Positions 17,498 through 26,536 are shown, numbered from the stretch's first letter. The stretch is 64,000 nucleotides of DNA from an uncultured bacterium (GCA_942636505.2 CALOGB020000055.1:350456-414455), one strand, 5' to 3'. Notes: generated by a model not told the origin, from the sequence alone. Program-made: numbers and translations.

Positions 17498-18418
17498 TCA
17501 GCGCAGATAATCGAACAGCGACAGCGCCGAGAGCTTCGAGAAGCTCGCCTGCGTCGCCGACAAGATCGTCATCGTCTTCTGCAACTCGACCACCGTCGTG
17601 GTGATGTCGGTATCCTCCAGCCCCGACCGGGTCGCCTCGCGGTCGGCAGCGACATCGGTCAGACGCGAAGCCTCCAGATCGACGCGCGCGGCACGCGCCC
17701 CGAGCGAGGCCTGAACCGTCGACACCTGATCCGACGCCGCGCCGATGTCGGCGAGCGACGAATCAAGCGAACTTGCCTTGAAATCGTCCGATTGCAGCGC
17801 GGTCGCGATCGCCGAGAGCATCGCCAGCGTATTGGTACCGCCCTCAATGCTGCCATCGGGCTTGGCCTTGCCGCCGACGGTAAAGATGCGCGCCGCAGTC
17901 TCGTTCGCCTGGACGGTCTGGCCGTCGCCGATCGGGATACCCGATACCGGCTTCGACGCGAGCGCGTAGCTCCCGCCTGCAGCCACCGCGGGCGCACCGT
18001 CGGCACCACCGAACAACGCCTGCCCGCGCGCGTCCTTGGCGTTGGCGAGGTTGGTCAACGTCGCGACGAGGCCGGCGATCTGTTCGCCGATCGCCTTGCG
18101 GTTCGCGGCGTTCAGCGTGCCGGTCTTCGCCTGCGTCACCAGCTCGGTCGCGCTCTGCAACTGGTCGCTGATCGCGGACAGGCTGGTGTCGCCCTGCTTC
18201 AGGACCGATTCGGCGGTGCCGAGATTGGCGGCATAGGCCTTGTCGTCGACGGTATCGCGCTTGATCCCGGCAAGCCGTTGATACGCGGCGCTGTCCGACG
18301 ACGGCGCCGACAATTTGGTCCCGGTCGAGATCTGGTTCTGCAACGACTCCGCCTTGGCGCCGAGCGATGTCATCGACGCCGAAGCGCGGTCATAGAAGAG
18401 GCGAGTCGCGATCTGCAT
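17498..18418 (-). CDS. flgL: Flagellar hook-associated protein FlgL (HAP3)
   Basis: 306 residues with flagellin-like ends: the N-terminal MQIATRLFYDRASASMTSLG helix and QNQISTGTKLSAPSSDSAAY, and a C-terminal coiled region ending near the last residues with LQKTMTILSATQASFSKLS. It forms the junction between FlgK and the filament. It starts 5 bp below the end of flgK and is the last gene of the flgB-to-flgL series. The AYQRLAGIKRD stretch follows the usual flagellin-type pattern. Confidence 0.93.
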   Translation of the reverse strand: MQIATRLFYDRASASMTSLGAKAESLQNQISTGTKLSAPSSDSAAYQRLAGIKRDTVDDKAYAANLGTAESVLKQGDTSLSAISDQLQSATELVTQAKTGTLNAANRKAIGEQIAGLVATLTNLANAKDARGQALFGGADGAPAVAAGGSYALASKPVSGIPIGDGQTVQANETAARIFTVGGKAKPDGSIEGGTNTLAMLSAIATALQSDDFKASSLDSSLADIGAASDQVSTVQASLGARAARVDLEASRLTDVAADREATRSGLEDTDITTTVVELQKTMTILSATQASFSKLSALSLFDYLR

Positions 18419-18423
18419 GTGCG

Positions 18424-19770
18424 TTACCGTAGATCGAGGATGGTCTGGAGCGTGTCGCGCGCGGTCTGGATCACGCGGCTCGACGCCTGATAGGCCTGCT
18501 GGAAGCGCAGCAGGTCGACTGCTTCGCTGTCGAGATCGACACCCGACGCGGACGCAAGCGAGCTCACCGCACCGTCGCGGATTGCGGCCTGCGCATCGGC
18601 AACCACCTTGCGCTGTTCGAGCGCGGCGGCGTTGCCGGCGATCAGCGTCGTGGTGCGCGTTTCGAAGCCGCCGCTGGTGCGTACTCCCTGCAACGCGGAA
18701 AGATTGGACGCGTCGCGCTTGCCGCCGGTCGCGCTCGCCGCAGCGATTCCACGTCCGTCGGCGAGTGCAACCGAGATGTCGGTCGGCGTGCCACCGGTCG
18801 CGAACAGCGCCGCCCCCGCATTGCCGTCGAGATCGCGACCCTGCGCCTGCACCGCGTTGATCTTGCTCGTGAAGTCGGTGGCGATCGCGTTGAGCGAACC
18901 GCGCGCCGCGGCGATCCGCTGTGCGCCTTCCGCGAACCCGGCAAGCGCGCCACCGGTCGGCGACAGCGCAGACGTGACATTGCCGCGCGTCACCGCGAAC
19001 TGGACCGCACCCTCGTCGTTGCGCGCATAGGACGCCTGCGCGCTCTCGCCGCCCGCGACGAAGACCGAGCCCGCCGCGCCACCGAGCCGGACGGTGGTCC
19101 GCCCGAGATCGTCGAACGACGTGGTGATGTCGGTGATCGTGCTCATCTGTTCGAGCACTTGGTCGCGCTGGTCGGCGAGTTGCGCCGCGGTCGACGATCC
19201 GGGTGACGTGCGCGCGATGCCGTCGTTGATCTTGGCGAGCGCGGTGCCGAGCGCATTGAGCGACTGCACCGCCTGCGATGCGGTCGAATCGAGATCGGCC
19301 GCCGCGGTATCGAGCGCCGCGCCGGTCGCGGTGAACGCCGCCGCCGCCGTACCGGCCGATTCGAGCATTACCGCACGCGCCGGTTCCGAGGTTGGATCGG
19401 CGGCGAGTTTCTGGGCGGACGTGAAGAAGCTGGTGAGCCGGTCGCCAAGCTGGTTGTTGCCCAGCGCCGTCTCTATCCGGTTCATCCAGGTGACGCCGGC
19501 TTCGGTCTTGGCGAGATCGGTGCCGGCCGAGCGGACCGCCTGCGACCGGTATGCATCGGCGCTGCGGCCGATCCCCGTGACCGTGACACCGTTGCTGCTG
19601 ACCGACTTTTGCGCGTTCAGCCCGCCATTGACCGACGACACTTCGGAAAGCGTGGTCGTCCGCCTTGTATAGCCCGCATTGCCGGTGTTCGCGATGTTCT
19701 CCGACACCGTGGACAGCGCGGTCTGGTACGCGCGCACGCCCGAGGCGCCGATCGAAAGGAGATCGCTCAT
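18424..19770 (-). CDS. flgK: Flagellar hook-associated protein FlgK (HAP1)
   Basis: 448 residues. The N-terminus (LLSIGASGVRAYQTALSTVS then ENIANTGNAGYTRRT) and C-terminus (SEAVDLLRFQQAYQASSRVI then a final ARDTLQTILDLR helix) are the conserved coiled-coil ends of axial proteins. The middle is variable and rich in Ala, Ser and Thr. FlgK caps the hook and connects it with FlgL. The gene starts 4 bp inside the end of the flgJ-like gene (ATGA overlap). Confidence 0.94.
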   Translation of the reverse strand: MSDLLSIGASGVRAYQTALSTVSENIANTGNAGYTRRTTTLSEVSSVNGGLNAQKSVSSNGVTVTGIGRSADAYRSQAVRSAGTDLAKTEAGVTWMNRIETALGNNQLGDRLTSFFTSAQKLAADPTSEPARAVMLESAGTAAAAFTATGAALDTAAADLDSTASQAVQSLNALGTALAKINDGIARTSPGSSTAAQLADQRDQVLEQMSTITDITTSFDDLGRTTVRLGGAAGSVFVAGGESAQASYARNDEGAVQFAVTRGNVTSALSPTGGALAGFAEGAQRIAAARGSLNAIATDFTSKINAVQAQGRDLDGNAGAALFATGGTPTDISVALADGRGIAAASATGGKRDASNLSALQGVRTSGGFETRTTTLIAGNAAALEQRKVVADAQAAIRDGAVSSLASASGVDLDSEAVDLLRFQQAYQASSRVIQTARDTLQTILDLR

Positions 19771-20096
19771 GGCGGCGAGTCTGCCGCGCCCTGGTTAAGA
19801 TCGGATTGAGATTTGGCGAGAAAATCGGTCATCGCCTTGCCGATGCCGAGCGGCGTGTGCTCGGCCATCGACTTCGCGATCAGCCCGTCCTGCATGTCGG
19901 TGAAGGTGTCGATCGCCTTCGAATCGAACAGCGGGTCGGCGAGTTTGGCTTGGCGCATGCTCTTCAGCATCATGCCGGTGAACACCGCCTCGAACTTCTC
20001 GCCTGCCTTGTCGAGATTGTCCTTCGACTTGAGGCGGCTCGTGTCGGTCGAGATCCCGGTCGTGGGCGCGGCTGCGGGTGCGTTGAGCGGGCTCAC
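19767..20096 (-). CDS. flgJ: FlgJ-type rod-binding protein (N-terminal domain only)
   Basis: 109 residues matching only the rod-binding domain of FlgJ: KAGEKFEAVFTGMMLKSMRQ, then FDSKAIDTFTDMQDGLIAKS and the HTPLGIGKAMTDFL end. The C-terminal muramidase found in enterobacterial FlgJ is absent, as is usual in alphaproteobacteria; the lytic transglycosylase at 29698-30543 is the likely peptidoglycan-opening partner. The start overlaps the stop of flgI, and the stop overlaps the start of flgK. Confidence 0.9.
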   Translation of the reverse strand: MSPLNAPAAAPTTGISTDTSRLKSKDNLDKAGEKFEAVFTGMMLKSMRQAKLADPLFDSKAIDTFTDMQDGLIAKSMAEHTPLGIGKAMTDFLAKSQSDLNQGAADSPP

Positions 20097-21199
20097 AGAA
20101 CGATCAACTCGGCCTTGAGCGCGCCGGCTTCCTTCAGCGCCTCGAGGATCGCGACCAGATCGGCCGGCGATGCGCCGATCGCGTTGACCGCCTTGACGAT
20201 GTCGGCAAGCTTCGGGCCGGGGTTGAGCAGGAACATCGGGCGACGCTCCTCCTCGACCGCGACGCGGCTGTTCGGGGTGATCGCAGTCTGGCCCTGGCTG
20301 AACGGGGCTGGCTGACTAACCTGTGGCTTCTCGTCGATCCGCACCGTCATCTTGCCGTGCGTGATCGCCGCAGGCCCCACGCGGACCGCGGAGTTGATGA
20401 CCACGGTGCCGGTGCGCGCGTTGACGATCACCTTGGCGGACGGCTCGGCGGAGACGACGTCGAGATTCTCGATCGTCGACATCAGCGTCGCGCGGATGTC
20501 GGCACCGATCGGCGCGCGAACCGCGACGGAGACCGCATCGATCGCCTGCGCGCTGCCAAAGCCCAATTTCGAGTTGATCGCGCCGGCGACGTTCTGCGCG
20601 GTGGTGAAATCGGCACGCGCGAGGTTGAAGGTGAGAGTCGGCGCGCTGTCGAACCCGGTCGCGACCGCGCGTTCGACGGTCGCACCCTCGGGGATGCGGC
20701 CGGTCGAGGGCACGTTGACGACGATCTTCGACCCGTCCGCGCCCTCTGCACCAAGGCCGCCGACCGCGAGGTTGCCCTGCGCCATCGCGTAGATCTGGTT
20801 ATCGGCCCCGAGCAGCGGCGTCATGATCAGGCTGCCACCGCGGAGGCTCTTCGCCTTGCCCATCGATGCGACGGTAATGTCGAGGCGCTGGCCGGGCTTG
20901 GCGAACGGCGGCAGTTCGGCGGTGATCATCACTACTGCCGCGTTCTTCATGCCGGGGTTCGCCGATGGCGGCAGTTGCAGGCCGAAGCGTGACGCGACGG
21001 CCTTCAGTGACTGCACGGTGTATTCGAGATTGTCGTCGCCCGTGCCTGGCAGGCCGACGACGATGCCGTAGCCGGTGAGCTGGTTCGAACGGATACCCTG
21101 GAACCCGCCCAGGTCCTTGATGCGGTCGGCCGAGGCCGGCGCGGCGAGCAGGAGCGAGGCCAGGAGGGTGGTGAGGAGACCTGCGAAAGTACGAAACAC
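20093..21199 (-). CDS. flgI: Flagellar P-ring protein FlgI
   Basis: Start chosen at GTG 21199 because it gives a normal Sec signal peptide (VFRTFAGLLTTLLASLLLA, cleavage after PASA) and 368 residues, the usual FlgI length. The frame stays open further upstream but runs through a repeat. Family blocks include DLGGFQGIRSNQLTGYGIVV, the GTGDDN turn, and the C-terminal DLVAILEALKEAGALKAEL. FlgI forms the periplasmic P-ring and needs FlgA as chaperone. Upstream lies a 290-bp repeat-filled gap before flgH. Confidence 0.94.
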   Translation of the reverse strand: MFRTFAGLLTTLLASLLLAAPASADRIKDLGGFQGIRSNQLTGYGIVVGLPGTGDDNLEYTVQSLKAVASRFGLQLPPSANPGMKNAAVVMITAELPPFAKPGQRLDITVASMGKAKSLRGGSLIMTPLLGADNQIYAMAQGNLAVGGLGAEGADGSKIVVNVPSTGRIPEGATVERAVATGFDSAPTLTFNLARADFTTAQNVAGAINSKLGFGSAQAIDAVSVAVRAPIGADIRATLMSTIENLDVVSAEPSAKVIVNARTGTVVINSAVRVGPAAITHGKMTVRIDEKPQVSQPAPFSQGQTAITPNSRVAVEEERRPMFLLNPGPKLADIVKAVNAIGASPADLVAILEALKEAGALKAELIVL

Positions 21200-21255
21200 G
21201 GTCTTTAGTCCTTTACCGTTCGTGCTGAGTAGCGACCGAGTAGGCGCGCAGCGGC

Positions 21256-21324
21256 GTATCGAGGGTGCGTATCGAAGCATGGGTTCCGCGCGCCAACCTG
21301 TCCTTCGATACGAGCCCTCGATAC
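21256..21324. repeat. Imperfect inverted repeat in the flgH-flgI gap
   Basis: Arms of about 22 bp at 21256-21277 (GTATCGAGGG...) and 21303-21324 (...CCCTCGATAC) face each other across 25 bp. The sequence continues into a GGCACTACTCGG-type tail. It has the look of the dispersed palindromic elements found between genes in sphingomonads; only one copy is seen in this window. Confidence 0.6.
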
Positions 21325-21380
21325 GCGCCTTCGGCACTACTCGGTCTCTACTCAGGACGAACGGGTTGGCGCTGACACGC

Positions 21381-21480
21381 GTGCCCTCACCCTTCGCCGC
21401 CTTCGGCGTCTCTCCCTCTCCCCTGAGGGGAGAGGGAAGGGGCCCGGCCGGCGCTTGCCGGGTGGGAAGGGTGAGGGCAC
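21381..21480. repeat. Second inverted repeat in the flgH-flgI gap
   Basis: Outer arms GTGCCCTCACCCTTC (21381-21395) and GAAGGGTGAGGGCAC (21466-21480) are perfect 15-bp complements. Inside lies another palindromic block around 21412-21436 built from CTCCCTCTCCCC and GGGGAGAGGGA. It would fold strongly in the flgH-flgI transcript and could weaken or terminate read-through, or shield mRNA ends. Confidence 0.75.
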
Positions 21481-21489
21481 GCCGGACCA

Positions 21490-22185
21490 TCAAAACGGGC
21501 TGACGACGGAGAAGAAGCGGCTGAGCCACCCCTGGCGGCCGGCGCGGGCGACGTCGCCCTTGCCGGTGTACGAGATCTGCGCGTCGGCCACCCGCGTTGA
21601 CAGCACGCGGTTGTTCGCGTCGACGTCGGCGGTGCGGACCAGGCCCTTGATCTTGAGGAACTCGTCGCCGCGGTTGAGGGTGACGCGCTTCTGGCCCTGC
21701 ACCAGCATCGTCCCGTTGGGATAGACTTGCGCCACCGTCACGCTGACTTCGCCCGACAGCGAGTTGGTCTGGTCGGCCGCGCCGGTGCCGTTGAAACTAC
21801 GCCCGCCGCTCAGCGTCGCGTCGGTCTTGTTGAACAGGTTGAGCAGCCCGGTGGTCGGCGGCGTGATCGTCCCCGAGCCATTGCTGTCGAGCTTCGACCC
21901 CGACGACTTCGACGCGGCGGTGCGCTCGACCAGCACGATCGTCAGCGGATCGCCGACTTTGCGCGCGCGCCAGCCTTCGTACAGCGCGGCATAGCCGTCC
22001 TGCGCCTGGAAGATCGAACCGGTAGCGACGACCGGCACCGGCTGGACCGGCAACGGCCGCGCGACCGAGAAATCCTCGGGCGGTGCCTTCTTGCCGAACA
22101 GGCTGGCGTCTGCCGAGGATACAGCGAGGATCGGGGCAAGGATCGCGGCGAGGGCGGCGAGCGACGTTGAGGCGCTGCGCATCAC
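21490..22185 (-). CDS. flgH: Flagellar L-ring protein FlgH, without a lipobox cysteine
   Basis: 231 residues, normal for FlgH, with the family blocks YAALYEGWRARKVGDPLTIV, NGTMLVQGQKRVTLNRGDEF and the C-terminal GWLSRFFSVVSPF. FlgH forms the outer-membrane L-ring and is usually a lipoprotein. Here the N-terminus (MMRSASTSLAALAAILAPIL, then AVSSADASLFG) looks like an ordinary signal peptide cleaved after ADA, and the whole protein contains no cysteine. Membrane anchoring would therefore differ from that of enterobacterial FlgH. It overlaps flgG upstream by four bases. Confidence 0.93.
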   Translation of the reverse strand: MMRSASTSLAALAAILAPILAVSSADASLFGKKAPPEDFSVARPLPVQPVPVVATGSIFQAQDGYAALYEGWRARKVGDPLTIVLVERTAASKSSGSKLDSNGSGTITPPTTGLLNLFNKTDATLSGGRSFNGTGAADQTNSLSGEVSVTVAQVYPNGTMLVQGQKRVTLNRGDEFLKIKGLVRTADVDANNRVLSTRVADAQISYTGKGDVARAGRQGWLSRFFSVVSPF

Positions 22186-22970
22186 AGGTTCTGGTTGACG
22201 TATTTGAGCATGTCGTCGGTTGCCGAGATCATCTTCGAATTGACCTCGTACGCACGCTGAGTCTCGATCATGTCGACCAGTTCCTCGACGACGTTGACGT
22301 TCGACGCCTCGAGCATGCCCTGCTTGATGCCGCCACGACCGTCCTGGCCGGCGACGCCGACATTGGCTGCGCCACTGGCAGCGGTCTCGACGAGATAATT
22401 GTCGCCGGTCGCCTGGAGCCCTGCCCCGTTCGGGAAGCTGGCGACCTGGATCTGGCCGATCTGCGATGCCTCGGTCTGGCCGGGGACCATCGCCGACACG
22501 GTGCCGTCGCGGCCGATCGTGATCCCGGTCGTTCCCTCGGGCACGGTGATGCCGGGCTGCACCTGATAGCCTTCGCTGGTGACCAGCAGGCCCTCCGCTG
22601 AGCGCGAGAAATTGCCGGCGCGGGTGTAGCCGAGCGTGCCGCCGGGCATCTGCACCTGGAAATAGCCGTCGCCGTCGAGCGCGAGATCGAGGCTGTTGCC
22701 GGTCGTCTGCATCGCGCCCTGCGTGTCGATCCGCGCGGTGCCCTGGATACGGACGCCGGTGCCGAGGTTGAGCCCGGTCGCGTATTTGGTCTCGGCGGTG
22801 CTCTGCGTGCCGGGCGTCGTGACGGTCTGGTAGGCGAGCGTCTCGAACGCCGCACGGTCCTTCTTGAAGCCCGTGGTGTTCACGTTGGCGAGATTGTTCG
22901 AGATGACGCGCATGCGCATGTCCTGGGCGTCGAGCCCGGTGCGCGCGATATGCATGGCTGCGGATGACAT
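22182..22970 (-). CDS. flgG: Flagellar distal rod protein FlgG
   Basis: 262 residues, the standard FlgG size. It has the conserved axial-protein start (ARTGLDAQDMRMRVISNNLA then NVNTTGFKKDR), the FlgG-type internal sequence DGDGYFQVQMPGG, and the C-terminal EELVDMIETQRAYEVNSKMI block. FlgG forms the distal rod that crosses the P- and L-rings. It lies 13 bp below flgF. Confidence 0.95.
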   Translation of the reverse strand: MSSAAMHIARTGLDAQDMRMRVISNNLANVNTTGFKKDRAAFETLAYQTVTTPGTQSTAETKYATGLNLGTGVRIQGTARIDTQGAMQTTGNSLDLALDGDGYFQVQMPGGTLGYTRAGNFSRSAEGLLVTSEGYQVQPGITVPEGTTGITIGRDGTVSAMVPGQTEASQIGQIQVASFPNGAGLQATGDNYLVETAASGAANVGVAGQDGRGGIKQGMLEASNVNVVEELVDMIETQRAYEVNSKMISATDDMLKYVNQNL

Positions 22971-22983
22971 TCGTCTGTTCCTT

Positions 22984-23736
22984 CTAGCTCGGCAGGCGCA
23001 TCAGCGACGCACCGCTCTCATCGATTTCCTTGGCGGATTTCATCATGTTGGCCTGGACTTCGTAGGACCGCTGGTTCTCGATCATGTCGACCAGCGCCTG
23101 CGTCATGTTGACGTTCGATCCTTCGATCGCGCCGCCTTGAACCTTCGCGTCCATGTCCTCGGGCAGCGCCCCGCCGCCGCGTACGCGCAGCAGATTGTCG
23201 AGGCCCTTGACCGTGTCCGACCCCTTGGTGTCGGCGAGCTTGAGCTTGTCGATCACCTGCGTATCCTTCGCATCGCCACCCTGCGGCACGATCGAGATCG
23301 TCCCGTCGGAGGAGATCGTCAGCGACTGGTAGGGCGGCAGGGTGATCGGCCCCCCCGAACCGATCACCGGATGCCCGTCGCCGGTCTGCAGCACGCCCGA
23401 CGGCGCAACCTCTAGGTCACCGCGGCGGGTGTACGCTTCCGATCCGTCCGACGCCTGCACCGCGAGCCATGCCGTCGTGCCGGTGATCGCGACGTCGAGC
23501 GGACGCCCGGTCAACTGGATCGCGCCGGGCGAACGATCGGCGTCGGTCACCTCTTCCGACGTCGGCGCGCGCGCCTCGATCGTTGAGCCGTCGCCCTTCA
23601 GGTTGAGCCGGTCGAACACCACGCGATCGGCGCGGAATCCGGTGGTCGACGCGTTCGCCATGTTGTTGGCGATCGCCGCCTGCGCCGCCATGTGCGCGCG
23701 CAGGCCCGTCGCCGCGGTGTAGACCAGCTTGTCCAT
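22984..23736 (-). CDS. flgF: Flagellar proximal rod protein FlgF
   Basis: 250 residues. The start (MDKLVYTAATGLRAHMAAQA then ANNMANASTTGFRADR) and the end (ALVDMIENQRSYEVQANMMK) are the conserved flagellar rod/hook ends; the middle has the AWLAVQASDGSEAYTRRGDL block typical of FlgF. FlgF is a minor proximal rod subunit. The gene lies 24 bp below flgE in the flgB-to-flgL series. Confidence 0.94.
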   Translation of the reverse strand: MDKLVYTAATGLRAHMAAQAAIANNMANASTTGFRADRVVFDRLNLKGDGSTIEARAPTSEEVTDADRSPGAIQLTGRPLDVAITGTTAWLAVQASDGSEAYTRRGDLEVAPSGVLQTGDGHPVIGSGGPITLPPYQSLTISSDGTISIVPQGGDAKDTQVIDKLKLADTKGSDTVKGLDNLLRVRGGGALPEDMDAKVQGGAIEGSNVNMTQALVDMIENQRSYEVQANMMKSAKEIDESGASLMRLPS

Positions 23737-23760
23737 TCAGGATCCCCTGCTCGCTCTTGC

Positions 23761-25029
23761 TTAGCTGCGGATGTTGAAGATGGTTTCGGAGATCTGGTTG
23801 GCGGTATCCAAGGCCTTCGAGTTCGCCTGGAAGTTGCGCTGTGCCGCGATCAGGTTGACCAGTTCCTCGGTAATGTCGACGTTCGATCCCTCGATCGTCC
23901 CCGACATCAGCTTGCCGAAGCCGTTGGTGTCCGCCGAGCCGAGCTTCGCCTCGCCCGAGATGCCGGTCGACGACCAATAGCTGCTGCCGAGCTGGCGCAG
24001 CCCCTCGGGGTTGGAGAAATTGGCGAGCATCACCTGCCCCAGCACCTGCGTATCGCCGTTCGAGAAGCTGGCGTTGACCATGCCCTTCTCGTCGACCGTG
24101 ACGCCCTGGATCTGGCCGACCGCCTTGCCGTCCTGCGATCGCGAGGCGACGTTGAACGCGCTCGACAGCTGCGTCGTGCCGGCGCCGAAGGTGAAATTGA
24201 TCTGCTGCGGATCGGTCGAGTTCGCGGTGGTGAACTCGTCATATTTGATCGCGCCGGCGGGCGCCGTCATCTTGCCCGTCGCATCGAAAATCATCGTCGT
24301 GCCCTTGTCACCCGTCGTCGTCAGTTCCTTGTCGCCGACGAAGCTGTGGACCTCCCACGTGCTGGTCGCATTGGCGTCGGTCGGCGCCGAGGTCCGCTTG
24401 AAGTAATTGGTCAGCGTCATCGCGTTGCCCGAACCGTCATAGACGGTGGTCTGCGCGGACTGGTTGTAGCTCGACGGATCGAACCGGTCGAACGTCGCGG
24501 TCGGCGGGGTTGCCGAGTTCGCGTTGAGGTTGACCGTCATCGTCACGGCCGTGGTCGGCACCGGCTTGCCGCTCGTTTCGGGCAGGCGCAGGCTCAGCGC
24601 CGAGTCGACGCCGGTCGCGACGACGGTGCCCGAGCCATCGACCGGGAATACCTGCAGATGCGACCCCTGCGAATCGACCACATAGCGGTTGGCATCGACC
24701 AGGAAGCCGCCGTTGCGCGTGTAGTTGACGGTCGCCGATTCGGCATTGGGCTTGACCGCGAAGAAGCCGTCGCCCGACACCGCGAGGTCGAGGCTGTTCG
24801 ACGACTGGATCAGATTGCCCTGCGAGAATTGCTGGCGATTGGCCTTGACGACCGCACCCGAGCCGACCTGCTGCGAGGGCGCCTGCGACACGCTCGACGC
24901 GATCACGTCGGCGAATTCGGTGCGGCTTTTCTTGAAGCCGTTGGTCGCGACGTTCGCCAGGTTGTGCGAGATCGTCGACATCTCGGTCTGGGATGCCTGG
25001 AGACCGGAGAGCGAAGTGTAGAAGGACAT
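23761..25029 (-). CDS. flgE: Flagellar hook protein FlgE
   Basis: 422 residues, intermediate in length for FlgE. The N-terminus (FYTSLSGLQASQTEMSTIS then NLANVATNGFKKSR) and C-terminus (EELVNLIAAQRNFQANSKAL) are conserved; the FFAVKPNAESATVNYTRNGG stretch after residue 85 is typical of hook proteins. The central hook domains are Thr/Ala/Ser rich. FlgE polymerises on the FlgD cap to a length set by FliK. It follows flgD after 28 bp. Confidence 0.95.
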   Translation of the reverse strand: MSFYTSLSGLQASQTEMSTISHNLANVATNGFKKSRTEFADVIASSVSQAPSQQVGSGAVVKANRQQFSQGNLIQSSNSLDLAVSGDGFFAVKPNAESATVNYTRNGGFLVDANRYVVDSQGSHLQVFPVDGSGTVVATGVDSALSLRLPETSGKPVPTTAVTMTVNLNANSATPPTATFDRFDPSSYNQSAQTTVYDGSGNAMTLTNYFKRTSAPTDANATSTWEVHSFVGDKELTTTGDKGTTMIFDATGKMTAPAGAIKYDEFTTANSTDPQQINFTFGAGTTQLSSAFNVASRSQDGKAVGQIQGVTVDEKGMVNASFSNGDTQVLGQVMLANFSNPEGLRQLGSSYWSSTGISGEAKLGSADTNGFGKLMSGTIEGSNVDITEELVNLIAAQRNFQANSKALDTANQISETIFNIRS

Positions 25030-25057
25030 GGCGGTTTAACTCCTGGAAACTCTGGGT

Positions 25058-25741
25058 TCAGCCGATCTGGCGGACGGCGCTGGCGGGGATTTCGCCGAGG
25101 CCGGGAAGCGTGAGGATGGCGGCACCGGTGGTGGTCGACACCGACTGGACGGGTGACCAGACCAGGCCGGTCGCGCCGACCGTGGTGCCGGCGTTCTGCG
25201 CATTGACCTGCACGGTGAACGGGCCGCTGCCGGCGTCGGCACCGGCGGCGTCCTTGCCGTCCCAATCATAGCCGATCGTGCCCTTGGCCTGTTTGCCGAG
25301 CGACATGGTCTTGAGCACCGCGCCGTTCGCGTCGCTGATCGTGACGTTGACGTCGGTCGCGGCGCCGGCCAGTTCGACCGACCCGGCGATCCCGCCGGCC
25401 GCGCGACCATAAGCGGTGCTGCCCGGGGTCAGCACGGTCTTGCCGACATAGCCGAGCGCTTCGCTGGTGCTGGTGACGCCGAGCTTGTCCGCCATCGCCT
25501 TCAGCGTCGTGTTCATCTCGGAAATGCCCGAGGTGGTCGAGATCTGCGCCATCTGCGCGACCATCTGGGTGTTGTCGACCGGGTTGAACGGGTCCTGGTT
25601 CTGCATCTGCGCGGTCATCAGCTTCAGGAAGTCGGACTGGCCGAGCGACGTCGACGACTTGGTCGTGGTGGTCGCCGCAGCTGCCGAAGAGGAGCGCGCG
25701 ATGCCGAGGTTGGACAGCGTGGTATCGAAGGAACTTGCCAT
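25058..25741 (-). CDS. flgD: Flagellar hook assembly (cap) protein FlgD
   Basis: 227 residues. The N-terminal export/cap region contains the diagnostic LGQSDFLKLMTAQMQNQDPF followed by NPVDNTQMVAQMAQIS. The remainder forms the two beta domains, with the FlgD Ig-like and Tudor regions (GYVGKTVLTPG, GAAGIAG-like turns and FTVQVNA). It caps the growing hook and is discarded afterwards. The start codon is 2 bp after the flgC stop. Confidence 0.94.
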   Translation of the reverse strand: MASSFDTTLSNLGIARSSSAAAATTTTKSSTSLGQSDFLKLMTAQMQNQDPFNPVDNTQMVAQMAQISTTSGISEMNTTLKAMADKLGVTSTSEALGYVGKTVLTPGSTAYGRAAGGIAGSVELAGAATDVNVTISDANGAVLKTMSLGKQAKGTIGYDWDGKDAAGADAGSGPFTVQVNAQNAGTTVGATGLVWSPVQSVSTTTGAAILTLPGLGEIPASAVRQIG

Positions 25742-25743
25742 GA

Positions 25744-26154
25744 TCAGCGGCCTAGCTTGAGGGTATCGATGATGAGCGACTTGGCCGTGTTCATCACTTC
25801 GATGTTGTTCTGGTAGCTGCGCGCGGTCTCCATCATGTCGACCATCTCGCGGGTTTCATCGACCGCCGCCTCGAAGATGTTGCCATCCTTGTCGGCCATC
25901 GGATTGTCGGGGTCGTAGCGCTTCGTTGGCGCCTCACCGGCCGTGACGACGCGCTCGACGTCGACCGTCGACATCCCGCTGGCGGCGTCGAAGCTGGTGC
26001 GGAACACCGGCTTCATCGTCTTGTACGCGGTCTCGGCCGAGCCGGTCGTGCCGCCGGCATTGGCGAGGTTGGACGCGGTGGTGTTCATCCGGACGAGCTG
26101 CGCGGACATCGCGCGGCCGGCGACCTGGAAGATCGTCATGGGCTGGTTGGACAC
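25744..26154 (-). CDS. flgC: Flagellar proximal rod protein FlgC
   Basis: 136 residues, typical FlgC length. Conserved features are the N-terminal RAMSAQLVRMNTTASNLANA block and the C-terminal EMVDMMETARSYQNNIEVMN block with the final NTAKSLIIDTLKLGR helix. It packs with FlgB and FliE in the proximal rod. It starts 3 bp below flgB. Confidence 0.95.
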   Translation of the reverse strand: MSNQPMTIFQVAGRAMSAQLVRMNTTASNLANAGGTTGSAETAYKTMKPVFRTSFDAASGMSTVDVERVVTAGEAPTKRYDPDNPMADKDGNIFEAAVDETREMVDMMETARSYQNNIEVMNTAKSLIIDTLKLGR

Positions 26155-26157
26155 GTC

Positions 26158-26496
26158 TTATTCCCCCTTCAGCGCACGGGTGATCTGGCCGATCCGCCCG
26201 TTCAGGAACGACAGCGTCGTCTGATACTGGACGGCGTTCTCGGCGAACGCTGTCTGCTCCTGGTTCAGCTCGACGGTGTTGCCGTCCATCGAGGTTTGCG
26301 TCGGGATGCGGTACTTGGTTGCCGCGCTCAGGCCGCCATCGTGCTCGACCGAGGCGAGCGCGGACTGGAAATCGATGTCGCGCGCCTTGAAGCCGGGCGT
26401 CGAGGCGTTGGCGATGTTCGACGCCAGCACACCCATGCGCTGCGACCGCACCTCGAGCGCCGCCCCGTGAACTCCGAAAAGCGTGTCGCCTGACAC
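26158..26496 (-). CDS. flgB: Flagellar proximal rod protein FlgB
   Basis: Start chosen at GTG 26496, giving 112 residues. AGGAG lies 8 bp upstream, and the sigma54-type promoter at 26537-26552 would place the transcript start near 26526, so the ATG codons at 26520 and 26535 are too close to or upstream of it. The protein has the FlgB core GVHGAALEVRSQRMGVLASN then IANASTPGFKARDIDF and ends with LSFLNGRIGQITRALKGE. It is the first gene of the flgBCDEFGHIJKL series and forms the innermost rod layer. Confidence 0.93.
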   Translation of the reverse strand: MSGDTLFGVHGAALEVRSQRMGVLASNIANASTPGFKARDIDFQSALASVEHDGGLSAATKYRIPTQTSMDGNTVELNQEQTAFAENAVQYQTTLSFLNGRIGQITRALKGE

Positions 26497-26536
26497 AAGC
26501 CCGTCTCCTGGCGCACCCATTGCGCAACCGGACATA

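Noticed and set aside
16574..18490. Plus-strand open frame of 638 codons opposite motA and flgL
   Set aside because: No family motif and typical high-GC antisense composition; motA and flgL motifs on the other strand explain the DNA.
23692..25113. Plus-strand open frame of 473 codons opposite flgE and flgF
   Set aside because: Arg/Val/Asp-rich antisense frame without recognisable domains.
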